Positions 1 to 7,395 of a stretch of DNA of 64,000 nt are shown here, one piece after another. The notes under the pieces were generated by a model. The model worked only from the letters and a program-made list of their open reading frames with translations. It made no database searches and was not told the origin of the DNA. Made by a program: the position numbers and the translations under genes. Position 1 is the stretch's first letter. Each line of letters begins with the position of its first letter. The stretch spans positions 1 through 64,000 of the forward strand of contig CAVVQV010000004.1 in NCBI GenBank assembly GCA_963750495.1, in the 5' to 3' direction. This DNA comes from JANLYC01 sp963750495. Lineage in GTDB: Bacteria; Actinomycetota; Actinomycetes; Propionibacteriales; Nocardioidaceae.

Positions 1-1
1 G

Positions 2-1126
2 CTACGTCGGTGGTGGTTGTCTCGAACTCGGTGCGGCTGCCTCGGCTGCGGCCGGGGAGGTCGCGCGATGAGTTCCCACCTCGACCGGCATCACCTCGAC
101 AGGTGGTCCGGTGTGCAGATGGCAGGCCACCGTCCGGTCCACAAGCGGCTGGATGGCGACCGGCCGCTCGGTCCGACAGATGTCCATCGCCTGCGGACAA
201 CGTGGGTGGAACACGCAGCCCGTCGGTGGCGAGATCGCGTTGGGCATGTCGCCACCGAGAGCGGGGCCCCGATCCGTACGCCGCAGATGCAGCTCGGGCG
301 CGGCATCGAGCAGCGCCTTCGTGTAGGGGTGCAGCGGTCGAGCGAAGATCTCCTTCGTGGCGCCCTCTTCGACGACCTTCCCGAGATACATCACGGCAAT
401 CCGGTCGCTGAGGCGGCGCACCACGGCGAGGTCGTGCGTGATGAAGATGTAGGTCAGGCCCAGCTCGGCACGGAGCCGCTCGAACAGGTTCAGGACCTGC
501 GCCTGCACGGAGACGTCGAGGGCCGACACCGGCTCGTCCGCCACGATCAGTCGGGGGCTCACGGCCAGTGCGCGGGCGATGCTCACCCGCTGCCGTCCCC
601 CACCACTGAGCTGGTCAGGTCGCTGGTTCATCAGCTCGACGGGAAAGCCGACCTGCGTGAGCAGCTTCTCGGTCTCGGCGCGGCGCTCATCGGCCGCCAG
701 GTCTCCGTGGACTCCGAGGACCTCTTCGATGGTGGAGCGCACCGACTTGTAGGGATTCAGTGTCGAGTACGGGTCCTGCAGGATGATCTGGATCCGCTGC
801 CGGAGGTCGCGCGACCGCGCCCGCCCGGCGCGGTAGATGCTTTCGCCCTCGAACTCCGCGTCTCCTGACGTCGGAGTCTCCAACCGCAGCAGCAGCCGAC
901 CGAGCGTGCTCTTGCCGGACCCGGTCTCCCCCACGACCCCCAGAGTCTGACCCTCGCGCACGACCAGACTGACGTCGTCGACCGCCTTCAGCGTCTTCGC
1001 ACCCGCGTGTTGCCGTCGCCCGACCAGACCATGCGCGACAGCAAAGTGCTTGCTCAGGCCGAGCGTGCGAAGGAGAACGGGCTCAGGCACGGGCCGCGTG
1101 TCGACAGGGCCCACCTCCACGCCCAT
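2..1126 (-). CDS. Oligopeptide/dipeptide ABC transporter ATPase (OppF/DppF type)
   Basis: ATP-binding subunit of a peptide-type ABC importer, expected to power uptake with permease and binding-protein genes that are not in this window. The 374-residue product has Walker A GETGSGKST (about 66-74), Walker B LIVADEP (about 193-199), an H-loop FITHD and the C-terminal oligopeptide-family zone with FHPRCP near residue 300. The signature reads LSGGG instead of LSGGQ, a single Gln-to-Gly change. The ATG at 1126 is preferred because GGAGAAAGGG lies just upstream. A TTG at 1222 would add 32 residues but falls inside the promoter/operator. The stop is at the very left edge, so operon partners would be further left. 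Substrate unknown. Confidence 0.88.
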   Translation of the reverse strand: MGVEVGPVDTRPVPEPVLLRTLGLSKHFAVAHGLVGRRQHAGAKTLKAVDDVSLVVREGQTLGVVGETGSGKSTLGRLLLRLETPTSGDAEFEGESIYRAGRARSRDLRQRIQIILQDPYSTLNPYKSVRSTIEEVLGVHGDLAADERRAETEKLLTQVGFPVELMNQRPDQLSGGGRQRVSIARALAVSPRLIVADEPVSALDVSVQAQVLNLFERLRAELGLTYIFITHDLAVVRRLSDRIAVMYLGKVVEEGATKEIFARPLHPYTKALLDAAPELHLRRTDRGPALGGDMPNAISPPTGCVFHPRCPQAMDICRTERPVAIQPLVDRTVACHLHTGPPVEVMPVEVGTHRATSPAAAEAAAPSSRQPPPT

Positions 1127-1200
1127 CACCCTTTCTCCGCCGGCCCGCAACTCAGGACGGGGCCGCTGGTCGTGCTCGTCAGCAACAGCCGACACAGCAG

Positions 1201-1229
1201 ACCTTAGGTCGTCTGTCGACAATGGTCAA
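1201..1229 (-). promoter_or_regulatory. Promoter of the peptide ABC ATPase gene
   Basis: TTGACC (1224-1229) and TAAGGT (1201-1206) are separated by exactly 17 bases on the minus strand. The predicted transcript starts near 1194, leaving a leader of about 68 nt before the ATG at 1126. An operator-like TGTCGACA sits in the -35/-10 spacer. Confidence 0.55.
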
Positions 1230-1330
1230 TAGACCGTAGATCACGAAGCGGTGCCGAAGTCCTCGCTCCGGCTCCTGGGACCTGCGACCAACTCGCCACT
1301 CCGCTTGATTGACTATTGTCGACAGACGAC
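1208..1330. promoter_or_regulatory. Mirror-image pair of operator sites between divergent genes
   Basis: The 23 bases at 1308-1330 recur in inverted orientation at 1208-1230 with one mismatch. Each copy starts in a -35 (TTGAC) and covers the spacer of its own promoter. Each contains the palindrome TGTCGACA and the interrupted palindrome GTCG-ACAGA-CGAC. This is the arrangement expected if one dimeric regulator represses both divergent genes. GntR/FadR or TetR-type binding is possible; no regulator gene is in the window. Confidence 0.6.
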
Positions 1331-1343
1331 ATAGCGTCGGACC
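1309..1343 (+). promoter_or_regulatory. Leaderless promoter of the SDR gene
   Basis: TTGACT (1309-1314), a 17-base spacer and TAGCGT (1332-1337) lie 6 bases before the ATG at 1344. The expected transcription start is therefore the start codon itself, and no Shine-Dalgarno is seen. Confidence 0.6.
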
Positions 1344-2186
1344 ATGGCTCCCTCCTCCACGGTTCGCTATGACTTCTCCGGCCAGGTCGTGATCGTGACC
1401 GGCGCGGCACGGGGGGTCGGCCGATCGCTCGTCCGTGCCTTCGCTGACGCCGGCGCACAGGTGGTCGCGGCTGACCGCGATCCGGATGGTCTGGCCGAGA
1501 CCTGTCAGCTCGCCCACGGATCGGTAACGTCCATCGTCGCCGACATCAGCACCGCTGACGGCGCCCAGAGCATCGTGGACCACGCCCGCGACTTCTTCGG
1601 CAGGCTCGACGTCTGCGTCAACAACGCTGCTGTCGCTCCGCACGCAAGCCTGCTCGAGGAGCGTGTGGAGGTCTGGGACACGGTGTACGCCGTGAACTGC
1701 CGCGGCACGTTCCTCATGACGCAGGCGGCGGCGCGGCTTCTCGTCGAGCAGGGTGACGGCGGTCGCATCGTCAATTTCTCGTCCGGAGTCAGCAAGACGG
1801 GTTCGCCCGGCGCCGCCGCCTACGCCAGCAGCAGGGCCGCGACGGAAAGCTTCACCCGCGTCGCCGCGATCGAGCTGGCCCCCTTCGACATCCTGGTCAA
1901 CTGTGTCAGTCCGGGTTTGATCGACACCCAGCCCAAACCGCTCCCCCCGAGCATGGCCAAGAGCCTCGAGCAACGAATCCCCACGCTCCCGCTCGCCCGC
2001 CCCGGCCGTCCCGAGGAGGTTGCGGCCCTGGTGCTGTGGTTGAGCTCGAGCGAGAGCAGCTACAGCACGGGAGCCGTCTACAACGTGGACGGTGGCGCCG
2101 ACGTCGGGTCGCGAGCCGGACGACAGATCGTTGACGACGACGTCCGGTACGACTGGGTCACGGGTCGCCACCGCGAAGAGACCTGA
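1344..2186 (+). CDS. SDR-family oxidoreductase with Lys-to-Arg change in YxxxK
   Basis: Classical short-chain dehydrogenase/reductase of 280 residues. It has the nucleotide-binding motif TGAARGVG (19-26), NNAA (93-96), Ser147 and Tyr160, and the usual C-terminal PG...D and NVDGG segments. The catalytic lysine four residues after the tyrosine is arginine here (YASSR, 160-164). This would weaken or change classical SDR catalysis unless another residue compensates. The acidic residue after beta-2 (AADRD) favours NAD(H). It is divergent from, and probably co-regulated with, the peptide ABC ATPase through the mirror-image operators. The substrate cannot be inferred. Confidence 0.85.
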   Translation: MAPSSTVRYDFSGQVVIVTGAARGVGRSLVRAFADAGAQVVAADRDPDGLAETCQLAHGSVTSIVADISTADGAQSIVDHARDFFGRLDVCVNNAAVAPHASLLEERVEVWDTVYAVNCRGTFLMTQAAARLLVEQGDGGRIVNFSSGVSKTGSPGAAAYASSRAATESFTRVAAIELAPFDILVNCVSPGLIDTQPKPLPPSMAKSLEQRIPTLPLARPGRPEEVAALVLWLSSSESSYSTGAVYNVDGGADVGSRAGRQIVDDDVRYDWVTGRHREET

Positions 2187-2199
2187 GCCGGAGTCGGAT

Positions 2200-2222
2200 C
2201 GGCCCGACGCGGCCGTCGGCCG
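2200..2222. terminator. Stem-loop between convergent genes
   Basis: CGGCCCGACG (2200-2209) pairs with CGTCGGCCG (2214-2222) around a 4-base loop, with one bulged C. It sits between the convergent SDR and DUF427 genes. There is no T-run, so this is only a candidate terminator. Confidence 0.35.
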
Positions 2223-2720
2223 TCACCACCCCCAGGTGCCGGGTTCACCCTTGAAGGGACCGACGACGCGTGAGGTGATCCAGCCGCCGTAGAACCCGCC
2301 GGCCTGTGGAGTTACGAGCTCCCCGTCGATGACGCAACGATCCATCGCTGCGGGATAGAGAGCCACGTAGTCACGCAACAAGGCAAACGCCTGCACCGGC
2401 TGCGGGTAGTACCAGGCGCTTCGGGCCGCGACCGCCTGCCCGCCCAGCACGTCGAGGTACGCCGCCTGCCCCTTCCACTCGCACATCGACGAGCCTTCCG
2501 CCGGACGCAGGCAGCCCTCGCCAAAGGACTCTCGCGGCAGGTAGTACGTCGGCGGGTGGCTCGTCTCGAGGAGACGGAGGGCCGACGTCGTCTCGGCGAT
2601 ACGCACCCCGCCCAGCTCGACGACGACGTGCTCGGGGGTGGGCTCGACCACGGGAGGACGCGGATAGTCCCAGCACGACTCCTGGCCGGGGCCTGCAGGT
2701 AGCGGGGTCACGCCCCGCAT
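2223..2720 (-). CDS. DUF427 domain protein
   Basis: A 165-residue protein of the DUF427 family, small soluble actinobacterial proteins of unknown biochemical role. Family-like features are the beta-rich core HVVVELGGVRIAET, the tyrosine-rich PPTYYLPRESF, and CEWKGQAAYLDV followed by the SAWYYPQP segment. The ATG at 2720 is chosen because a longer reading to 2795 would overlap the upstream PAP2 gene. Only 13 bases separate it from that gene on the same strand, so the two may be co-transcribed. No function is claimed. Confidence 0.75.
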   Translation of the reverse strand: MRGVTPLPAGPGQESCWDYPRPPVVEPTPEHVVVELGGVRIAETTSALRLLETSHPPTYYLPRESFGEGCLRPAEGSSMCEWKGQAAYLDVLGGQAVAARSAWYYPQPVQAFALLRDYVALYPAAMDRCVIDGELVTPQAGGFYGGWITSRVVGPFKGEPGTWGW

Positions 2721-2733
2721 CGACCGGAGCCGC

Positions 2734-3534
2734 TCACGGTTGGGCTGGGCAGAGCTCGGACTCGTTGGACGCCTCGACCGGTCGCGCCGGTGCACTGACC
2801 GACCGCGCGACCGCCGGCTGCTCCGGTTCTTGGACCCGGGAGAGCTGACGGACGATCAACCAGACTGCGGCCGTGATGGCGGCCCCGACGACTGCATCGA
2901 GGATCCAGTGGTTGGCTGTCGCCACGACCACGAGAGTGGTCACGACGACGTAGCCGACGGCGATGATGCGCAGCCACAGGGCCCGGCTCAACGAGATCGC
3001 CCCGATGGTGCACCACAGCGCCCACCCGACGTGCATCGACGGCATCGCGGCGAGCTCATTGGTCAGGTCGCCGAGACCGCGGGGAGCCGAAGCCGAACCG
3101 CCCCACCATCCCCATTGAGAGGTCGACGACATGATGTCGACGTACCCGTCGAGCATGCGCGGAGGGGCAGTCGGATAGAAGATGTAGGCCATCAGCGCGA
3201 TCGCTGTTGCACCGACGAGGATCCTGCGCATCCGCAGGTAGTGAGCGTGCGACTGCCGCCAGAGCAGGATCAGGAGAATCGGCGTCACGACGTAGTGCAT
3301 GGTCGCGTACCAGTAGCCGGCGAAGACGCTGAGAGCCTCGTGGTTGATGAGCACCGAGTTCCAGGAGACCTCGATACCGATGTGCCACCATCGCTCGACC
3401 CCGAGCACGTCCTTGGCGTGGTTGATGGCCAGTCCTGTGTCGTTGGAAGCCAACAGCCGGGCGGCGGAGTATCCGACGTAGAGCACAGCGAGCAGGACGA
3501 GCTCGCGCGTGACGCGCCAGACCGAACTCATCAC
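2734..3534 (-). CDS. PAP2-superfamily membrane phosphatase/phosphotransferase
   Basis: A 266-residue integral membrane protein with about six hydrophobic segments and the three-part PAP2 active site. It shows PTAPPRM, then AAMPSMHVGWA (motif with the catalytic His) and ANHWILDAVVGA (HxxxD-type His). This version resembles the inositolphosphotransferase/Aur1-like subgroup, which acts on lipid-linked phosphates at the membrane. The start is well supported by GGGGGAGAAGG just upstream. The C-terminal 40 residues are polar and probably cytoplasmic. Exact substrate unknown. Confidence 0.8.
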   Translation of the reverse strand: MMSSVWRVTRELVLLAVLYVGYSAARLLASNDTGLAINHAKDVLGVERWWHIGIEVSWNSVLINHEALSVFAGYWYATMHYVVTPILLILLWRQSHAHYLRMRRILVGATAIALMAYIFYPTAPPRMLDGYVDIMSSTSQWGWWGGSASAPRGLGDLTNELAAMPSMHVGWALWCTIGAISLSRALWLRIIAVGYVVVTTLVVVATANHWILDAVVGAAITAAVWLIVRQLSRVQEPEQPAVARSVSAPARPVEASNESELCPAQP

Positions 3535-3744
3535 CTTCTCCCCCTCCCGCCCTTCTCACGTCGACGTACTCGACACTCTACTGCCCCGGAGCAAGCCATT
3601 TCGGCCGACATCCAGCGCTCCGGGCGCCCAGATCGGCCGCCTCCGTTCGGGTCGCTTCCAAGGATCGCGGTTGGGGCCTGGTGATACATCCGGAACGTCC
3701 CGACAGCACCCTGATCCCTCCGGCGACCGGCACTTGGCGGTCGG

Positions 3745-3757
3745 TAGGGTCCGCATC
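3745..3757 (+). promoter_or_regulatory. Leaderless promoter element
   Basis: TAGGGT at 3745-3750 is followed by 7 bases and then ATG (3758). There is no Shine-Dalgarno. The remaining divergent spacer (3535-3744) shows nothing else I can support. Confidence 0.45.
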
Positions 3758-4594
3758 ATGCCGGTGGCCACCACGCACGACCTCACGTTCGGCCAGCACA
3801 CCGTCATCAAGCGCTATCGACGCTGGAACGACGGAGAGCCGCAGCGCGAGTGGGACGCACTCACGCTGGTCCACGAACACGCATCAGACCTGGTCCCGGC
3901 CCCGCTGAGCTGCGAGCTCGACAGTGCACCGCCCACCATCACGATGAGTCGCCTTCCCGGCGAGCCCATCGGGTCCCGATCTGCTGCCTCCGACGGGTGT
4001 CTCGACGCGATGGCGCACGCGGTCCACACGTTCCATCAGGTTGTGCCGTCGACCGACCTGCACACGCGTCCACCGCGCCGCTGGAACGCGCCGAGGGCAC
4101 TGACGGACGTGCGCTCCTGGTCGGCGGAGTCCATCGAGAACGCTGCCGCCACCGACCGGAGTGCCGAGGTGCAGCGTGCGCTGGCCGACGGAGTCACGTG
4201 GATCAGCTCATCCGACGTACACCGTCTCCAGTCCTCCGAGCCCGACCTCGTCTTCGGCCGCGGCGACGGGAACGTGGGGAACCTGCTGTGGGACGCCGAC
4301 CAGGTTCGCCTCGTCGACTTCGAGGACGCCGGGGTCAGCGACCGACTGTTCGAGCTCGCCGACCTGGCCGAGCATCTGTCGACCTGGGTGGCCGGAGCCG
4401 TGGACGTCGACCGGCTGCTCGACCGGTTCGCGCTGAGCAAGCGCGAGCACCTGCGGCTGAGGCAGTACCGCCGGCTGTTCGGCCTCTTCTGGTTGCTCAT
4501 GCTCCTGCCCGGGAACCCCGCTGCGGGAAGGAATCCCGACGGCACACTGCAGCGACAAGCGGAACGGCTGTCCGCGCTGTTCTCATCCAGCTGA
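3758..4594 (+). CDS. APH/choline-kinase-fold phosphotransferase
   Basis: A 278-residue protein of the aminoglycoside phosphotransferase-like kinase fold. It has an N-terminal beta-strand region, a catalytic loop GRGDGNVGNLLW (about 168-179) and the metal-binding DFEDAG shortly after. In canonical members the loop begins HGD; here the His is Arg. Asp and Asn of the loop and the DFED Asp are kept, so activity is plausible. These enzymes phosphorylate small hydroxyl-bearing compounds, and resistance is only one possibility; nothing here points to an antibiotic. The ATG at 3758 is chosen from the leaderless promoter; an upstream reading to 3509 would overlap the divergent PAP2 gene. Confidence 0.75.
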   Translation: MPVATTHDLTFGQHTVIKRYRRWNDGEPQREWDALTLVHEHASDLVPAPLSCELDSAPPTITMSRLPGEPIGSRSAASDGCLDAMAHAVHTFHQVVPSTDLHTRPPRRWNAPRALTDVRSWSAESIENAAATDRSAEVQRALADGVTWISSSDVHRLQSSEPDLVFGRGDGNVGNLLWDADQVRLVDFEDAGVSDRLFELADLAEHLSTWVAGAVDVDRLLDRFALSKREHLRLRQYRRLFGLFWLLMLLPGNPAAGRNPDGTLQRQAERLSALFSSS

Positions 4595-4640
4595 TTCGGA
4601 CTGGGTCTGTCCCGAGGGTTGACGCGGGGTCTGCAGCCGC

Positions 4641-5033
4641 CTAGTAGTCCGCGCCCTTGCGCCACGTCATCTCCTGCAGCTCGAGCGTGTTGCCGTCAGG
4701 ATCGGAGAAGTCTGCTCCTCTGACACCGCCCCCGAAGTCCTGGATCTCGCCGACCTCTACACCTCGGCGGACCAGCTCGGCACGCGCCTCGGTGATGTCC
4801 TCGACAATCAGGTGCAACCCTCTGACACTGCCGGGAGCTCCCCCGTACACATCCAGGCCGGTCCCGAAACCGACCGAACAACCCGAGCCCTCTGGTGTCA
4901 GCTGGACGACGCGGACGCCCTCGCTGGGCTGCACGTCGAAGTCCTTCTTGAAGCCGAGCTTGTCGGCATAGAAGGCGATGGCTCGGTCCACGTCCGCAAC
5001 CGGGAGCGGGATGAGTTCCAGTTTCATCTGCAT
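4641..5033 (-). CDS. VOC-family (glyoxalase/bleomycin-resistance fold) protein
   Basis: A 130-residue protein with two beta-alpha-beta-beta-beta units of the vicinal-oxygen-chelate fold. The first begins KLELIPLPVADVDRAIAFY and the second GLHLIVEDITEARAEL, ending in the hallmark DPDGNTLELQE. Such proteins are metal-dependent isomerases, dioxygenases or drug-binding proteins. The sequence does not say which. Two in-frame ATGs (5033, 5027) are possible. It is convergent with the upstream kinase-like gene. Confidence 0.8.
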   Translation of the reverse strand: MQMKLELIPLPVADVDRAIAFYADKLGFKKDFDVQPSEGVRVVQLTPEGSGCSVGFGTGLDVYGGAPGSVRGLHLIVEDITEARAELVRRGVEVGEIQDFGGGVRGADFSDPDGNTLELQEMTWRKGADY

Positions 5034-5155
5034 CGGAGTCGAGCCCCCCTTGACCTGTCCACGTCCACGCGATCATTCCATACGACCCTTCCATTCGACC
5101 CTTCCATGACAGCGTGGTCGTGCCGAAGGCCGGGTGAGATGTCGACGTACGGCTG

Positions 5156-5168
5156 TACTCTCAGCCGC
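5156..5168 (+). promoter_or_regulatory. Leaderless promoter element of the MoxR operon
   Basis: TACTCT at 5156-5161, seven bases, then ATG at 5169, with no Shine-Dalgarno. It is the likely start of the five-gene operon. Confidence 0.45.
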
Positions 5169-5906
5169 ATGAGACGGGGTGGGGTGTGGCTGGCGGCCGT
5201 GAGCGCCGTCGCCGTCGCCATCGCAGCATGGGTCAGCACGGCGCCGTTCGTGCCGGTTCTCCGCGGCGCCGTCGAGCGGCCACCCACTGCTCAGCGCGTC
5301 GAACCGCCCAGGCTGGACAACGGAGCAGGCGGCCAGCGGGAGGACCTCCAGCAGGCCACCGGTCTCGGTACCGCGGCCACGACGTTCATCTACGTCGTGC
5401 TCACTCTGTTCGCACTCGCACTGCTCGCGATCATCTGGCGCAGCGCGCAGCAGCGTCGACGCCTTCGCGATGCGGTACCGGTCGCCACCGAGCCGGCTGC
5501 TGCGGAGACTTTCGATGACATCGACGCCGACGTTGCCCGTGACCTCAGCCGTACCGCTCAGAGCGGTCTGTCGATCCTCGAGCAAGGCATGCCTCGCGAC
5601 GCCATCGTTCGCTGCTGGATGATGCTCGAGGAAGCGGTGGCCATGACCGGTTTCGAGCGCAATCCGGCGCTCACGTCCGAAGAGTTCACCGCAGCCGTAC
5701 TGACGCGCTACGCCGTCCGTTCCGCCGCGATTGCCGAGCTCGCCGGGCTGTACCGGGAAGCGCGCTTCTCCAGCCACGCGCTCGGCGAACCCCATCGACG
5801 CCGGGCAGTCCAGGCTCTCAACGCTGTGCGCGACGACCTCGACCGCGAGCGCTCGACACCACAGCCGACCGCGCCCGTTGCGTCCACACCCCCAGGATCG
5901 CGATGA
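5169..5906 (+). CDS. DUF4129 membrane protein, first gene of MoxR-DUF58 operon
   Basis: A 245-residue protein with an N-terminal signal anchor (about 5-25), an extracytoplasmic stretch, a second membrane helix (about 70-90) and a cytoplasmic DUF4129-type helical domain. The latter includes the WMMLEEAVAMTGF and LTSEEFTAAVL segments. In actinobacteria this family travels with MoxR ATPases and DUF58 proteins, as here, in a system thought to act on cell-envelope or secreted protein maturation. It overlaps the next gene by ATGA. An in-frame upstream ATG exists, but the TAnnnT element favours 5169. Confidence 0.75.
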   Translation: MRRGGVWLAAVSAVAVAIAAWVSTAPFVPVLRGAVERPPTAQRVEPPRLDNGAGGQREDLQQATGLGTAATTFIYVVLTLFALALLAIIWRSAQQRRRLRDAVPVATEPAAAETFDDIDADVARDLSRTAQSGLSILEQGMPRDAIVRCWMMLEEAVAMTGFERNPALTSEEFTAAVLTRYAVRSAAIAELAGLYREARFSSHALGEPHRRRAVQALNAVRDDLDRERSTPQPTAPVASTPPGSR

Positions 5907-6385
5907 CAGAACGGCACTGGCTGCGGTTGACGGCGTACGGTCTGCTGTTCGGCCTCGTCGCCTGGGGCTTCACGGCGTGGGTCGGCCTGCGGCCTCGACC
6001 CCTGCTCGTCGTCGTCGCCACCGTCTCGTGCTCGCTGTTCGCCGGCCTGGTGTCCATGCTGCAGACTCGCGTGACCCCGATCAGCTGGTCCGCCCCCCGG
6101 CCCGCCGTTCGGCCTCGGTACGGTCTCGACCCGCGCTTCTCGCGGCTCTCGCAGGCCCTCCGCGAGAACCGGGAGCCGGACGCGCTGGCCGCGCAGCTGC
6201 ACACGACCCTCGTGCGGGTCATCGACGACCGACTCGCGTCCCACCACGGCCTGGACCGGGGAGCTCAGCCGGAGCAGGCACGGGCACTGCTCGGTCCCGA
6301 GCTCAGCGCGTACGTGTCAACGCCATACCCACGGACCAGCCGGAGACACCTGAACGACCTTCTCAGTCGAATCGAGGCACTATGA
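5903..6385 (+). CDS. Two-helix membrane protein of the MoxR operon
   Basis: A 160-residue hypothetical protein with two predicted membrane helices near the N-terminus (about 8-28 and 32-50) and a basic, helical cytoplasmic C-terminal part. It overlaps both neighbours by four bases (ATGA), so it is translationally coupled to the DUF4129 and MoxR genes. I do not recognise a domain. Position in the operon suggests an accessory membrane subunit. Confidence 0.65.
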   Translation: MTERHWLRLTAYGLLFGLVAWGFTAWVGLRPRPLLVVVATVSCSLFAGLVSMLQTRVTPISWSAPRPAVRPRYGLDPRFSRLSQALRENREPDALAAQLHTTLVRVIDDRLASHHGLDRGAQPEQARALLGPELSAYVSTPYPRTSRRHLNDLLSRIEAL

Positions 6386-7395
6386 CCGACTTGCCTGCCC
6401 CCACCTCTCCGGAGGCGCCCACGCCGGTGCTCGACGTGGTTGCGGTCAGCGCTCGTGCCGCCGCCGTTCTCGACGAGGTGGATCGCGCAGTTGTCGGGAA
6501 AAGGCCCGCGCTCGAGCTGGTCCTGAGCGCCATCCTCGCAGGTGGGCACGTGTTGCTCGAGGACTTTCCCGGCCTCGGCAAGACCCTGGCCGCACGGTCC
6601 TTCGCGCAGACGCTCGGTCTCGAGTTCGCCCGGGCCCAGTTCACCCCCGACCTGCTGCCCGGTGACCTCACGGGGTCGTTCATCTACAACCAGCGATCTG
6701 CCGAGTTCAACTTCCGCAAGGGGCCGATCTTCACCGGACTGCTCCTCGCCGATGAGATCAACCGCACACCTCCCAAGACCCAGGCGGCGCTGCTCGAGGC
6801 CATGCAGGAACGCCAGGTCACCGTCGAGGGCGAGACCTTCACCCTGCCTGCACCGTTCCACGTCCTCGCCACCGCCAACCCGGTGGAGTACGAGGGCACC
6901 TATCCGTTGCCGGAGGCGCAGCTGGACCGGTTCCTGATGCGCGTGACCTTCGGATACGCCACTGCCGACCAGGAGGTCGAGGTGCTCCGGCGCCGGCTTG
7001 CGCGGCAGCGTGAGGAACAGACGCTGCGCGCCATCACCGATCCCGCAACGCTCTTGGCCATGCAGGCTGCCGTCGAGACCGTGACGGTCGACGACTCCAT
7101 CGGCCGCTACTGCGTCGACCTGTCCATAGCCACCCGGACCCACGGACACGTCATGGTGGGTGCCTCGCCACGTGGGGCCATCGGATTGCTGCTCACATCG
7201 CGTGCGCTCGCGGTCATCCGTGGCCGTGACTACGTCATCCCCGAAGATGTCAAGGCCGTCGCCCATCCGGTGCTCGACCACCGCTTGACGCTCAGGCCCG
7301 AGCTCTGGATGACCTCCGTCACCAGCGGCACCGTCGTCGCGGACGTGCTCGCGTCCGTTCCCACGCCGGCTGCCGGCGAACCGGTAGGACGATGA
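6382..7395 (+). CDS. MoxR-family AAA+ ATPase
   Basis: A 337-residue AAA+ ATPase of the MoxR/AAA_3 class, predicted to remodel or activate client proteins such as von Willebrand-type partners. Walker A is GLGKT (after EDFPGL), Walker B LLLADEINRTPPKTQ, and sensor-1 lies in LATANPVEYEGTYPLPEAQLD. The C-terminal lid includes VGASPRG and DYVIPEDVKAVA. The start ATG at 6382 overlaps the previous stop by four bases, and the stop overlaps the DUF58 start likewise. Its clients are probably the DUF58 and membrane proteins of the same operon. Confidence 0.92.
   Translation: MTDLPAPTSPEAPTPVLDVVAVSARAAAVLDEVDRAVVGKRPALELVLSAILAGGHVLLEDFPGLGKTLAARSFAQTLGLEFARAQFTPDLLPGDLTGSFIYNQRSAEFNFRKGPIFTGLLLADEINRTPPKTQAALLEAMQERQVTVEGETFTLPAPFHVLATANPVEYEGTYPLPEAQLDRFLMRVTFGYATADQEVEVLRRRLARQREEQTLRAITDPATLLAMQAAVETVTVDDSIGRYCVDLSIATRTHGHVMVGASPRGAIGLLLTSRALAVIRGRDYVIPEDVKAVAHPVLDHRLTLRPELWMTSVTSGTVVADVLASVPTPAAGEPVGR

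Noticed and set aside
1127..1222. TTG start adding 32 residues to the peptide ABC ATPase
   Set aside because: It lies inside the promoter/operator and upstream of the predicted transcript start; the ATG at 1126 has GGAGAAAGGG.
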